This document shows, piece after piece, positions 1-6,572 of a stretch of 32,362 bases of DNA (the first letter of the stretch is position 1; each line of letters opens with the position of its first letter). Origin of the DNA: a virus. Made by a program: the position numbers and the translations under genes. The notes below the pieces were generated by a model. That model had not been told where the DNA came from. It was given only the letters and a program-made list of their open reading frames with translations, and searched no databases. The stretch covers positions 1 through 32,362 of the IMG/VR virus record IMGVR_UViG_3300033981_001523. The stretch is one strand, 5' to 3'.

Positions 1-1
1 T

Positions 2-214
2 GGGACGTGGTCGGGCGGTCGTTGGACGACAACGGCCGGTCAGGTGCCGACCCGTACCGAGTGGAACCGCCTGGCCGATCAGATGGTGATGGTGTTCCCG
101 TCGCTGGCTGTTGCGCAGTCGGTGATCACGTCGCCGACGGTCGGAATGCAGGTGCAGATTGTGACGCCGTTCGAGCGTCGCTACTGGAACGGTTCGTCAT
201 GGATCAAAGCATGA
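2..214 (+). CDS. C-terminal fragment of a tail/receptor-type structural protein (5' end outside window)
   Basis: An open frame runs from the window edge to a TGA at 212-214, leaving 70 residues with no start visible. The fragment contains LADQMVMVF, SPTVGMQ and RYWNGSSW. The next gene carries the same three elements as LADQSVMVF, SPSVGMQ and RYWDGAAW at about residues 21-67, so the two are related by a shared module. The W-N/D-G-x-x-W ending is frequent in phage tail-fibre and minor tail proteins. Position upstream of the endolysin agrees with a tail-tip or receptor-binding role. Function is inferred from position and the repeat; no enzymatic motif is seen. Confidence 0.75.
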   Translation, partial: GTWSGGRWTTTAGQVPTRTEWNRLADQMVMVFPSLAVAQSVITSPTVGMQVQIVTPFERRYWNGSSWIKA

Positions 215-230
215 CCACAGGGGGTCGATG

Positions 231-1157
231 ATGGGACGCAAACAGTGGGCAGCGTTTGAGAAGGTCACCGCCGCCGACGTGAACGCCAGCCTTGCCGATC
301 AGTCGGTGATGGTGTTCGCCACCACGACGGCCCGAGATGCTGCGATCCCGTCACCGTCGGTCGGGATGCAGTCGGCGGTGACGGCTTCACCCGACCTCGG
401 TGCGCCCCGCTACTGGGATGGAGCGGCGTGGACTCTGGTTCAGAACGGGTCGCCGTATGCGAACGTGTGGACGCTCGGAGATCAGACGCAACAGGCGAGC
501 GTGCAGCAGTACAACGTGACCACGACCTCAAACGTCTGGCTGCAGGTATCGGCTTCGCTCGGAACTGATGCGATCATTCACGGGTTCGAGGTCGCTGCGC
601 CAAGCGCAGGCGTCGCCACGACTATCGACATCGGCACCGGCGGGTCGGGCAGCGAGGTGGTGCGCTGGACGTCGCGCACGCCGAACACAACGATCAACCA
701 GTACGTCCCTGTCCCGTACGGCATCGGGGTGGCGAGCGGCACCCGCATCGCATACCGAACGACATCGGGTGCGGCAAACACCTCCGTCGCCGTTCATTAC
801 ACGCCGACGTCGAGCGTGCCCTCGCTGGTTCAAGCGGGCGTCACGGCGTCGGCTACACCGAGCGGCACGTCGTGGGTGCAGATCGCAGCGACGCCGCCCA
901 TCGCTGGCGGCTGCTACATCGTCGGCCTTCAAGGGAGCGCTTTCTCGGCATCGACATACCTCGGCGTGCAGCTCGGTTTCGGCGGGTCGGGCAGCGAGGT
1001 CGCTACGACTGGATACATGATCGGCATCACCGACAACTACGTGAACCAGTTGCGGTCGCCGATTCTGTGGGGTGCATCAACCCGCCTGGCTTTCCGATGT
1101 GATGCCGCGTCAATCGGCGGCAATGTTGCCGTCATCTGGAGGGAGACACTGACATGA
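231..1157 (+). CDS. Tail fibre / minor tail protein with tandem beta-rich repeat
   Basis: A 308-residue protein, probably a distal tail or receptor-binding component. ATG at 231 is chosen over ATG 228 because AGGGGG at 219-224 is then 6 bases upstream. Residues about 21-67 repeat the module seen at the end of the upstream gene. The rest holds two similar domains, about 99-191 and 212-305. Each has a central GGSGSEV followed by a stretch ending in an R-I/L-A-Y/F-R pattern and an N-x-x-V-A-V-x-Y/W strand. Composition is Ser/Thr/Gly/Ala-rich with few charges, as in phage fibre beta-structures. The gene overlaps the next by ATGA. No catalytic motif is apparent; assignment rests on composition, repeats and position before lysis genes. 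Confidence 0.7.
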   Translation: MGRKQWAAFEKVTAADVNASLADQSVMVFATTTARDAAIPSPSVGMQSAVTASPDLGAPRYWDGAAWTLVQNGSPYANVWTLGDQTQQASVQQYNVTTTSNVWLQVSASLGTDAIIHGFEVAAPSAGVATTIDIGTGGSGSEVVRWTSRTPNTTINQYVPVPYGIGVASGTRIAYRTTSGAANTSVAVHYTPTSSVPSLVQAGVTASATPSGTSWVQIAATPPIAGGCYIVGLQGSAFSASTYLGVQLGFGGSGSEVATTGYMIGITDNYVNQLRSPILWGASTRLAFRCDAASIGGNVAVIWRETLT

Positions 1158-1408
1158 GCACCACATGGTTCGCAGTTCTCGACGACACCGGCACCCTGGT
1201 GTCGACCGGCACCGTCATCGACGCCGACGACCTCGCCGCCAAGGGCTACACCTGGCATGAGTGCGAGGTGCCCGACGGCAAGGTGCCGGAGTGGACCGGC
1301 ACGGCGCTCGTCGCTGTCGATCCGCCTCCGCCGCCGCCGCCGCCGAAGACGCTCGAGGAACAGATCGCCGACGCCGTTGCGGCCGCACTGCAGGCGGTGA
1401 AGCAATGA
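1154..1408 (+). CDS. Small Pro-rich late protein of unknown function
   Basis: An 84-residue protein starting at ATG 1154, four bases inside the preceding gene, with GGAGGG just upstream. The N-terminal 55 residues are acidic and probably beta-rich. A run of eight or more prolines follows at about residues 57-64, then a short C-terminal amphipathic helix (EEQIADAVAAALQAV). The Pro hinge plus helix looks like a linker and oligomerisation tail. Its position between a tail-fibre gene and the endolysin suggests a tail accessory or fibre-assembly factor, but no family is recognised. Confidence 0.6.
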   Translation: MSTTWFAVLDDTGTLVSTGTVIDADDLAAKGYTWHECEVPDGKVPEWTGTALVAVDPPPPPPPPKTLEEQIADAVAAALQAVKQ

Positions 1409-1884
1409 CCGCCATCCTGTCCCGTTTCGACGTCGGCCTGCCCGGCCGCGTCACCAACATCGACCGGATCACGCCACGGCCGCTGCTGCGGCCACGGCTG
1501 GGCATGGTCATCGCCCACTACACCGGCGTCAAGCGGTCGTACGCGAACGCTGACCTGACCAAGACGATCGCATCGATTCACCGCTGGAAGGCCAACGAGT
1601 ACAATTACGTCATTCACATGGATGGGCGTATCGCCGAGTTCGCCGGCCGCCACCGGGCGGCGCACGCAGCGAAGTACAACGATCAGGCGTACGGCATCCT
1701 GTTTCTGAACGGCGAGACCGACCCGTGCACCGATGCGCAGGTCGCCTCGTTCCGGTGGCTCATCGACGTGCTCAAGTGGACGCAGGCGATCACGCCGACA
1801 GCGAAGATCGTGCAGCACGGCCAGGTGGCCGCCACCGCCTGCCCCGGCCGGATCAAAGAGCGCTGGTCGGAGTTGGTGGCATGA
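1405..1884 (+). CDS. Endolysin: N-acetylmuramoyl-L-alanine amidase (Amidase_2 / PGRP fold)
   Basis: A 159-residue single-domain enzyme predicted to cut the amide bond between MurNAc and L-alanine in host peptidoglycan. Visible zinc ligands are H38 (IAHYTG), H138 and C146 (HGQVAATACPG). The 8-residue spacing of the last pair equals that of T7 lysozyme H122/C130. Y66 in the EYNYVIHMDG segment fits the catalytic Tyr position, and H87 and N92 (HAAKYN) match the conserved substrate-side motif. The Lys two residues before the Cys in T7 lysozyme is Thr here, as in active PGRP amidases. There is no signal peptide and no separate wall-binding domain, so a holin is needed for release. ATG 1405 overlaps the upstream gene by ATGA and the downstream holin candidate by ATGA. 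Confidence 0.93.
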   Translation: MTAILSRFDVGLPGRVTNIDRITPRPLLRPRLGMVIAHYTGVKRSYANADLTKTIASIHRWKANEYNYVIHMDGRIAEFAGRHRAAHAAKYNDQAYGILFLNGETDPCTDAQVASFRWLIDVLKWTQAITPTAKIVQHGQVAATACPGRIKERWSELVA

Positions 1885-2165
1885 CCACCATCATCGTCGC
1901 CGTCATCGGCGGTGTGTTCGGCCTGGCCACGATCTGGCTGCAGGCACGGGTGCACAAGGACAACCGCAACGACCACGCCAAGACGGCCGCGACGGTGGAC
2001 ACCATCGCCGCTGTCGTCGGCGACATGCGTGCCGATCAGATCGAGATCAAGGCCGACCTCAGAGAGGTGAAGGCCGATCTCAGGGATCACTCGCAACGGC
2101 TGCGGCTCGTCGAAGCCGTCGAGCCCGTCGAACCGCCGAAGCGCCAACGGAGGAAACCAGCATGA
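1881..2165 (+). CDS. Holin-like membrane protein with coiled coil
   Basis: A 94-residue protein starting at ATG 1881, overlapping the endolysin by ATGA. It begins with one strong transmembrane segment (TIIVAVIGGVFGLATIWLQA, residues about 3-22). A charged helical region follows, with heptad-like repeats (IEIKADLREVKADLRDHSQRLRLVE), and then a basic Pro/Lys/Arg tail (PPKRQRRKPA). The N-out membrane anchor, cytoplasmic coiled coil and basic tail resemble single-span holins and holin-associated proteins of actinophages. Its place directly after the endolysin supports a lysis role, either holin or regulator of the next gene product. The family is not identified with certainty. Confidence 0.7.
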   Translation: MTTIIVAVIGGVFGLATIWLQARVHKDNRNDHAKTAATVDTIAAVVGDMRADQIEIKADLREVKADLRDHSQRLRLVEAVEPVEPPKRQRRKPA

Positions 2166-2323
2166 CCGCTGCCAAGTTCTACGCCGCCGCAGCCGCGGCG
2201 CTCGGCGTCGCCGTGACCCTCGCCAGCGATGGCGTCATCACCCTCGCCGACGGCCTGGCGATCGCCGCCGCCGCCGTCGGTGCGCTCGGCGTCTACGTCG
2301 CGCCCAACAAGCCGAAGCAGTGA
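2162..2323 (+). CDS. Small hydrophobic protein, second holin candidate
   Basis: A 53-residue protein starting at ATG 2162 with a 4-base overlap on the previous gene. It has two hydrophobic stretches, about residues 5-22 and 27-47, separated by a short polar turn (SDGV), and a basic C-terminus (PNKPKQ). This two-span hairpin is typical of class II and pinholin-like actinophage holins. Together with the preceding gene it forms an endolysin-membrane protein-membrane protein cassette, so one may be holin and the other antiholin. Which is which cannot be told from sequence. Confidence 0.65.
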   Translation: MTAAKFYAAAAAALGVAVTLASDGVITLADGLAIAAAAVGALGVYVAPNKPKQ

Positions 2324-2373
2324 AGCCGCTGCCCGGTGTGCGCCGGGCGACGAATGCCACCAGGGAGGCAACA

Positions 2374-2646
2374 GTGAGCAAGGCCAAGTCCACCGGCGTC
2401 GACATCGACGCCATCCTCGCCGACTCGCAACGCAAGCGGGTCGGCGGCAAGTGCAACGTCTGCACGGCGCTCGCCGCCATGCCTGACGACTGGCGCGACA
2501 AGTTCGAGGCGGCCCTCGCCGACACCGAACGGTTCTCGGCGTCGTCGCTGATCGGGGCGTTCGACCGGATCGACGTGACCCTGGCGCGAGGCTCGATCGA
2601 GCGGCACCGTCGGCGCGAGTGTGTGGGTAGTCGTGGCCACGCCTGA
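2374..2646 (+). CDS. Small HTH / Cys-containing DNA-binding-type protein
   Basis: A 90-residue protein. GTG 2374 is preferred over GTG 2320 because a strong GGGAGG at 2363-2368 lies just upstream. It shows a C-x-x-C pair (KCNVCTAL), a predicted helical middle, and a C-terminal GSIERHRRREC. This resembles a frequent actinophage small-protein layout: CxxC, then a segment describing an HTH, ending in an RH-R-R-basic signature. I infer a small DNA- or RNA-binding protein. Its stop lies 26 bases inside the next gene, so it is coupled to the phosphoesterase. A terminase-small-like or transcription role would both be possible. Confidence 0.5.
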   Translation: MSKAKSTGVDIDAILADSQRKRVGGKCNVCTALAAMPDDWRDKFEAALADTERFSASSLIGAFDRIDVTLARGSIERHRRRECVGSRGHA

Positions 2647-3703
2647 CATCGACGCCGTGCTGGCGGCGAGCACGGTCGACCGCCAGCAGGTCGACGACCT
2701 CAAGCGCAAGCACGCCGACGCCATGCACCAGCTCGAGGTCGCCAACGAGGCGCGCCGCCGGGCCGAGCAGGAACTGTCAGCGATGCTCCGGCTCGACAAG
2801 GCGCGCCCGGCCGAGCCGCCGAAGTGGATGCGCTCGCCTCGCAAGGCCAGCGCCCATAGCGGCACGCCGTGGCTGCTGCTGAGCGACCTGCACTTCGACG
2901 AGGTCGTCGACCCGGCGCAGATCGGTGGTGTGAACAAGTACGACCGCGCCATCGCCGAGATGCGGTTGCGCACCACGGTCGAGCACGCGGTGAAGGTCTG
3001 CCGGGACTACTGGACGGGCGTCGCCTACGACGGCATCGTCGTGCCGTTGGCCGGCGACCTGTACGCCGGTGACATCCACGAAGAACTGAAGCACACCAAC
3101 GCCGACACCATCATGGGTTCGGTGCTGCACTGGAGCGACCAACTCGCCGCTGCGCTGTCGCTGCTGGCCGACGAGTTCGGCAAGGTGCACGTCCCTGTCG
3201 TCGTCGGCAACCACGGCCGCACGACTCGCAAGCCGATGGCCAAGTTCCGGGCCCGGACGAACTGGGACTGGTTCACCGGCCACCTGCTCGCCCGAGAGTT
3301 CCGCAAGGATGCGCGGGTGACGTTCGACATCGTCGAGTCGGCCGATGCGCTGGTGCAGTCCTACGGCCACACGGTCTGCGTGACGCACGGCGACCAGGTG
3401 ACCGGCGGCTCTGGCATCGGTGGTATCTGGCCGCCGATCATGCGGCTCGACGCCCGCAAGCGTGCCCGCTACGCCGCCGTGCAGCAGCCGTACGACCTGC
3501 TCGTCATGGGGCACTGGCACCAGTTGACGTGGGGACCGAACTTCATCATCAACGGCTCACTCGTCGGCTACGACGAGTACGCAGCGGTGTCGAACTTCGG
3601 CTTTCAGGAACCGGCGCAGGCGCTGTGGCTGATGACGCCGGAGCGTGGCCGCACGTGGATGGCGCCGATCTACGCCCAGGACCGTGCGAAGGAGGGCTGG
3701 TGA
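2621..3703 (+). CDS. Calcineurin-like metallophosphoesterase (Mre11/SbcD-like fold)
   Basis: A 360-residue protein if GTG 2621 is used; GTG 2633 is an alternative, and neither has a clear ribosome site. Residues about 20-60 form a coiled coil. The metallophosphoesterase core then shows all five sequence blocks in order: D89-L-H91, G145-D146, G196-N197-H198, H256-G-D258 and G297-H-W-H300. This family binds two metal ions and hydrolyses phosphodiesters or phosphomonoesters. In phages such proteins are often annotated as Mre11-like nucleases, but the substrate cannot be read from sequence. It is co-transcribed with a small HTH/CxxC protein, which suggests a nucleic-acid substrate. The gene sits between the lysis genes and attP, far from the replication genes. 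Confidence 0.85.
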   Translation: MWVVVATPDIDAVLAASTVDRQQVDDLKRKHADAMHQLEVANEARRRAEQELSAMLRLDKARPAEPPKWMRSPRKASAHSGTPWLLLSDLHFDEVVDPAQIGGVNKYDRAIAEMRLRTTVEHAVKVCRDYWTGVAYDGIVVPLAGDLYAGDIHEELKHTNADTIMGSVLHWSDQLAAALSLLADEFGKVHVPVVVGNHGRTTRKPMAKFRARTNWDWFTGHLLAREFRKDARVTFDIVESADALVQSYGHTVCVTHGDQVTGGSGIGGIWPPIMRLDARKRARYAAVQQPYDLLVMGHWHQLTWGPNFIINGSLVGYDEYAAVSNFGFQEPAQALWLMTPERGRTWMAPIYAQDRAKEGW

Positions 3704-3933
3704 CCGGCACCGCCATCGCCGTCGTCTGGCACGACGCTCACGCTGACCGTGCGGGCGGCTGGGTGCTGCCCGCCGACATCGACGCCGAGCCCTATCGCGT
3801 CACCAGCGTCGGGTGGCGCATCGAGCCGAAGCCGGGCCACGTCTCGCTCGCCCAGTCGATCGGCGACGACGGTGCGCTCGACCACATCATCCACATCCCC
3901 GACGGCATGGTGATGGAGGTGACGGAACTGTGA
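3700..3933 (+). CDS. Hypothetical protein
   Basis: A 77-residue protein starting at GTG 3700, overlapping the phosphoesterase stop by GTGA. It is acidic, has Trp-containing beta-like segments (GGWVLPADIDAEPYRV, VGWRIEP) and ends in EVTEL. There is no signal peptide, membrane segment or catalytic motif. It is the third gene of the coupled group that ends at the terminator near 4139-4181. Function unknown. Confidence 0.55.
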   Translation: MTGTAIAVVWHDAHADRAGGWVLPADIDAEPYRVTSVGWRIEPKPGHVSLAQSIGDDGALDHIIHIPDGMVMEVTEL

Positions 3934-4109
3934 TCGACATCACCGCCGAGTTGGCCCGCCTCGTTGCTGACGCCCGCGGCCACGGCCTAAAGAGCATCGA
4001 CCTGTTGTCGCTCGAGCGGCTGCTGGTCCGTGCCGATGCCCAGCGCCGACACCTCGAGCAGCGCCGTCGTGACCTGATGGCCGTGCACGACCTGCTGCCA
4101 CCTGACTGA
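3930..4109 (+). CDS. Small helical hypothetical protein
   Basis: A 59-residue protein starting at GTG 3930 (GTGA overlap) and ending 29 bases before a strong terminator hairpin. It is almost entirely predicted helix, with Leu/Arg-rich heptads (LLSLERLLVRADAQRRHLEQRR). It is probably a small coiled-coil or DNA-associated protein. It is the last gene of the rightward late transcript. Function unknown. Confidence 0.5.
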   Translation: MIDITAELARLVADARGHGLKSIDLLSLERLLVRADAQRRHLEQRRRDLMAVHDLLPPD

Positions 4110-4138
4110 TTCGTTCGCTGCGCCCCCTGAGCAGTGCG

Positions 4139-4181
4139 ACGCCACGCCCCTCGCCGCAAGGCGGGGGGCTGTTGGCGTTTT
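4139..4181. terminator. Strong intrinsic terminator between convergent genes
   Basis: The 10-bp stem GCCCCTCGCC (4146-4155) / GGCGGGGGGC (4160-4169) closes a GCAA tetraloop. It is extended by an outer ACGCCA (4139-4144) / TGGCGT (4173-4178) pairing and followed by TTTT at 4178-4181. It ends the rightward transcript from the lysis/phosphoesterase genes. The stop codon of the reverse-strand lipoprotein gene lies at its right edge, so it may serve both directions. Confidence 0.85.
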
Positions 4182-4660
4182 CAGGCGGCGTACAGTTCGT
4201 CGAGCAACTCGCGCAACTTCGTCGACGTTTCCAGGTACTGCCCGTCGAACTCCTTGGTGTCCGCTTCGGTCGCCGTGCCCTGCAGGATCTTGAGAGCGAG
4301 CAGCGACGCATCCAACCCCCTGAACATCAGCGCCTCAGCCAGGGGAGTGTCGCCGAGCCTGTCGGCCTCCAACTGGTCGATGGCCGCGTCGCACGCCGCC
4401 TTCTCCTCGTCGATGCTGATCGGTCTGCCGTCCTGGCGGTCGAGGTTGGTGAGCAGGCTGAGCGAATCGATGCAGTTGTCGACAGCGATGTAGGTGTCGC
4501 GGCTCATCGTCACGGCCGCCGTGGTCGACGGCGCGGCCGGTGTGGTGGGCGCCACCGTGGTCGGCGGTGGCGTGGTGGTGGCAACCGTTGTCGGGGCTGT
4601 CTCGGTCGTCGACGAGCAGCCGGCGAGAAGGACGATGGCGATGATGGGGGTGATACGCAT
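4181..4660 (-). CDS. Secreted lipoprotein, possible lysogenic-conversion or exclusion gene
   Basis: A 159-residue reverse-strand protein. The N-terminus is a lipoprotein signal peptide, with hydrophobic IIAIVLLAGC giving a lipobox LAGC at residues 12-15, so the mature protein would be lipid-anchored outside the membrane. A Thr/Pro-rich linker (about 17-50) leads to a soluble helical domain (about 51-159) containing two Cys (in DNCIDS and AACDAA) that could pair. It lies alone, opposite to all flanking operons, between the lysis genes and attP. This is the classic place for genes expressed from a prophage that alter the host surface or block superinfection. That role is inferred from position; the domain itself is not recognised. 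Confidence 0.75.
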   Translation of the reverse strand: MRITPIIAIVLLAGCSSTTETAPTTVATTTPPPTTVAPTTPAAPSTTAAVTMSRDTYIAVDNCIDSLSLLTNLDRQDGRPISIDEEKAACDAAIDQLEADRLGDTPLAEALMFRGLDASLLALKILQGTATEADTKEFDGQYLETSTKLRELLDELYAA

Positions 4661-4779
4661 GTGCCCAGTGTGGCGTCCGTGTCAATGCCCCTACCGACAC
4701 CAGGCCATCCCACGTTCGCCCCACAATCCACCAGGGACACCGCAACGCCACCTGGCGAAATGCGGCGAGACGGAACGAG

Positions 4780-4884
4780 AAAGCCCAGGTCAGGGCACCT
4801 GTAGCGAGCTTGACACGGTGGAGGTCTCCGGTTCGAGTCCGGCTACGCCCACCGTAAAGCCCCAGGTCAGACGGGGTAGCGAGC
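4780..4884 (+). repeat. Direct repeats flanking the attP core
   Basis: AAAGCCCAGGTCAG (4780-4793) followed by GTAGCGAGC (4801-4809) recurs as AAAGCCCCAGGTCAG (4856-4870) followed by GTAGCGAGC (4876-4884). The copies are about 76 bases apart, one ending at the left edge of the tRNA-derived core and the other starting just after it. They may be binding sites for integrase, excisionase or a host factor, or the trace of an ancestral duplication during att-site capture. Confidence 0.7.
4809..4853 (+). other. attP: attP core: copy of the 3' half of a tRNA-Val(GAC) gene
   Basis: The segment reads like a tRNA from the anticodon loop to the 3' end. It has TTGACAC with anticodon GAC (4812-4814), GGTGG for the 3' anticodon-stem strand, variable loop AGGTC, a TTCGAGT T-loop, the acceptor strand TACGCCC, a discriminator A and CC. 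Bases left of 4809 do not continue a tRNA, so only the half needed to restore the host gene after integration is present. The outermost T-stem pair appears to be T-C, a mismatch that could be a phage/host difference. The integrase lies 87 bases to the right. Target identity is inferred from the anticodon loop. Confidence 0.75.
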
Positions 4885-4939
4885 GGGTCGGGACCTTCGG
4901 AACTTGACCGCCATCCCACAATCCCCCACAATCTGCGCC

Positions 4940-6022
4940 ATGACGAAGCGTGCATACGGGTCCGGGTCGAAGCGGGAGATCAGGCCGGGGGTGTGGGAGT
5001 TGCGAGCCGCCGGCCGTTCCAAGACGGTGCGAGGCTCGGCGAAGCAGGCCGAGCAGGCGTTGGCGCAGATGGTCGTCGGCACCGGTGGCCGCACCGGCTC
5101 ATCCGATGCGACGCTCGCCGAACTCGTCGAACACTGGTTGGCGTCGGCGCGCCTCGAGGCGTCGAGCGTGGCCACCTACCGTGTCGCCCTCGCCCACCTA
5201 CCTGCCTCGCTCGGCCGCAAGCGGGTCGACAGGCTGACGCTCGCCGACTTCGACCGGGGCTACGTCGACGCCGAGCGGGCCGGTGCACCGGTGCACCAGG
5301 TGCACAAGTTGCACACGGCGCTGTCGTCAGCGCTGACGCAGGCCGTGCGGTGGGGATGGATCGGTGCGCACCCGGCCCGCGGCGCACGTCTGCCGTCGCT
5401 GCCTGACCGCAAGGTGAAGCCGCCGTCGGCGGCGCAGGTGCAGCAGATCCTCGCCGAAGCAGCGAAGAACCTGCAGACGCACGCCTGGCTCCGTCTGGCC
5501 GTCACCACCGGTGCCCGGCGTGGCGAGGTGTTAGCACTTCGCTGGTCGGACATCGACCTCGATGCCGCAACGATGACCGTCGGCCGGTCGCTGAACGAGG
5601 ATCGCAGCACCAAGAGCACCAAGACGAACCGGGTGCGGGTGGTGCGCCTCGATGCCGTCACGGTGGCGCTGCTGCGCCAGTGGCGCAACGGCCAGCGCGA
5701 GCGCGCCCTGGCGTGCGGCGCGAGGCTCGCCCGTGATCCGTTCGTCCTCAGCAACTCGCCGGATTCGTCCGTGCCGTGGCGACCCGACGGCACGACGCAA
5801 CGGTTCCAGCGGCTCTGCGCCCGGGCCGGGGTGGAGGGTGTGCGGCTGCACGATCTGCGGCACGCGATGGCGTCGCAGCTGCTCGAGCGTGGCGTGTCGC
5901 CGGTGACCGTCGCCGGCCGTCTCGGCCACGCATCGACCACGACGACGCTGCGCACCTACGCGCATGTCGTCAGCGGCGCCGATGCTGCCGCTGCCGACGT
6001 GATCGCCGACGTGATCGGCTGA
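4940..6022 (+). CDS. int: Tyrosine-recombinase integrase
   Basis: A 360-residue integrase. ATG 4940 is chosen; an upstream in-frame TTG at 4904 would run through the arm sites. Residues about 1-45 (YGSGSKREIRPGVWELR) form an arm-binding domain, about 55-150 a SAM-like core-binding domain, and 160-360 the catalytic domain. The active site is complete: R193 (TTGARRGEV), K228 (STKTNRVRVV), H304-x-x-R307 (HDLRH), H330 (RLGH) and nucleophile Y340 (LRTYAHV). It recombines attP with a host tRNA-Val 3' end, judged from the adjacent core. Length and domain order are normal for actinophage integrases. Confidence 0.95.
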   Translation: MTKRAYGSGSKREIRPGVWELRAAGRSKTVRGSAKQAEQALAQMVVGTGGRTGSSDATLAELVEHWLASARLEASSVATYRVALAHLPASLGRKRVDRLTLADFDRGYVDAERAGAPVHQVHKLHTALSSALTQAVRWGWIGAHPARGARLPSLPDRKVKPPSAAQVQQILAEAAKNLQTHAWLRLAVTTGARRGEVLALRWSDIDLDAATMTVGRSLNEDRSTKSTKTNRVRVVRLDAVTVALLRQWRNGQRERALACGARLARDPFVLSNSPDSSVPWRPDGTTQRFQRLCARAGVEGVRLHDLRHAMASQLLERGVSPVTVAGRLGHASTTTTLRTYAHVVSGADAAAADVIADVIG

Positions 6023-6024
6023 GT

Positions 6025-6078
6025 GTCGCGCGCAACACGCGCGGCGTGGTCTGACATGGTGGTCATGTTGTGCGCGAC
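6025..6078. repeat. Inverted repeat downstream of integrase
   Basis: GTCGCGCGCAACA (6025-6037) and TGTTGTGCGCGAC (6066-6078) form a 13-base inverted repeat with one mismatch, starting 3 bases after the integrase stop. The 28-base centre contains a further TGAC/GTCA pair. It could end integrase or repressor-side transcription as a hairpin, but there is no T-run in either direction. A protein-binding site or a retroregulatory (sib-like) RNA hairpin is equally possible. Confidence 0.55.
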
Positions 6079-6186
6079 GCTAAGGCATGACCGACGATGC
6101 GCCCGAGCCTGTCCGTGGGGGGCACTTGCGCGCACCCTCGCTCTATGGTCTGGCCATGCCTGACGAGAGCGAAATCCTGACTGTCC

Positions 6187-6537
6187 TCACCGCTTTGCAG
6201 GAGCGAGCCGATCGACTGCTTGCTGCAGCTCGTCGATCTGTGTCTGCATCGCAGCCATCGTCGCCAGCATCGTCGACGCCAGACGCTCGAACGCCGCCAG
6301 CACCGCATCGTCACGCTGGCTGACGACCGGCGGGGCCGGTGGGTTCTCCGGCCAGTCGAGCGGCCAGCCGAACGCCTGGGCGACGGCCTCGCGCGCCTTG
6401 TCGTGGCGACGCTGAGCGCCGCGCTCGACGAGATCCCACCACGTATGCGACACCCCAGCAGCCTCGGCCGCTCGCCGCATCGACCAACCACGCCGAAGTC
6501 TCTCATTCCGCACGATCTCACCTGTTTCCGCATTCAC
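6187..6537 (-). CDS. Immunity repressor-like HTH (XRE/Cro-CI) protein
   Basis: A 116-residue reverse-strand protein starting at GTG 6537. Residues about 8-58 are an XRE-type helix-turn-helix (RNERLRRGWSMRRAAEAAGVS, with recognition helix HTWWDLVERGA). A Pro-rich linker (63-71) and a C-terminal coiled coil (about 77-112) follow, the coil probably for dimerisation. There is no LexA-like self-cleavage domain, so induction would not use the classical RecA route. It diverges from the excisionase-like gene across a 129-bp operator region. The start has no ribosome site, but a -10 hexamer ends 6 bases upstream, so the message looks leaderless, like lambda cI from PRM. Confidence 0.85.
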   Translation of the reverse strand: MNAETGEIVRNERLRRGWSMRRAAEAAGVSHTWWDLVERGAQRRHDKAREAVAQAFGWPLDWPENPPAPPVVSQRDDAVLAAFERLASTMLATMAAMQTQIDELQQAVDRLAPAKR

Positions 6538-6572
6538 GTTGCCAGTATGCGCCGATTGGCCATCTAGTGCAA
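6537..6572 (-). promoter_or_regulatory. Predicted leftward promoter giving a leaderless repressor mRNA
   Basis: On the reverse strand, TTGCAC (6572-6567) and CATACT (6549-6544) are separated by 17 bases. Transcription would begin at about 6537, the G of the repressor GTG start. The 17-base spacer contains ATGGCCAAT, one of the repeated GGCCA sites, so a bound protein would cover the promoter. Confidence 0.6.

Larger units (their letters stand above)
4720..4933 (+). repeat. Three identical CCCACAATC sites: candidate integrase arm-type sites
   Basis: CCCACAATC occurs exactly at 4720-4728, 4915-4923 and 4925-4933, all in the same orientation. The last two are 10 bases apart, one helical turn, and lie immediately before the integrase start. 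One site left and two right of the core is the usual P/P' layout of arm-type sites bound by the N-terminal domain of tyrosine integrases. Occupancy of the right pair could also autoregulate the integrase gene. Confidence 0.7.

Noticed and set aside
4658-4685. TTGACA upstream of the lipoprotein gene as its -35
   Set aside because: A 17-base spacer puts the -10 over the start codon, so it cannot drive the gene from that ATG.
4809-4853. A complete tRNA gene
   Set aside because: Only the anticodon loop to 3' end is present. No matching 5' acceptor or D-arm precedes it, so it is an att-site copy.
6087-6323. Forward-strand frame opposite the repressor, including a possible leaderless start at ATG 6156 after TATGGT
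   Set aside because: Most of it is antisense to the repressor coding region and its C-terminus is low-complexity. There is no ribosome site and no good -35.
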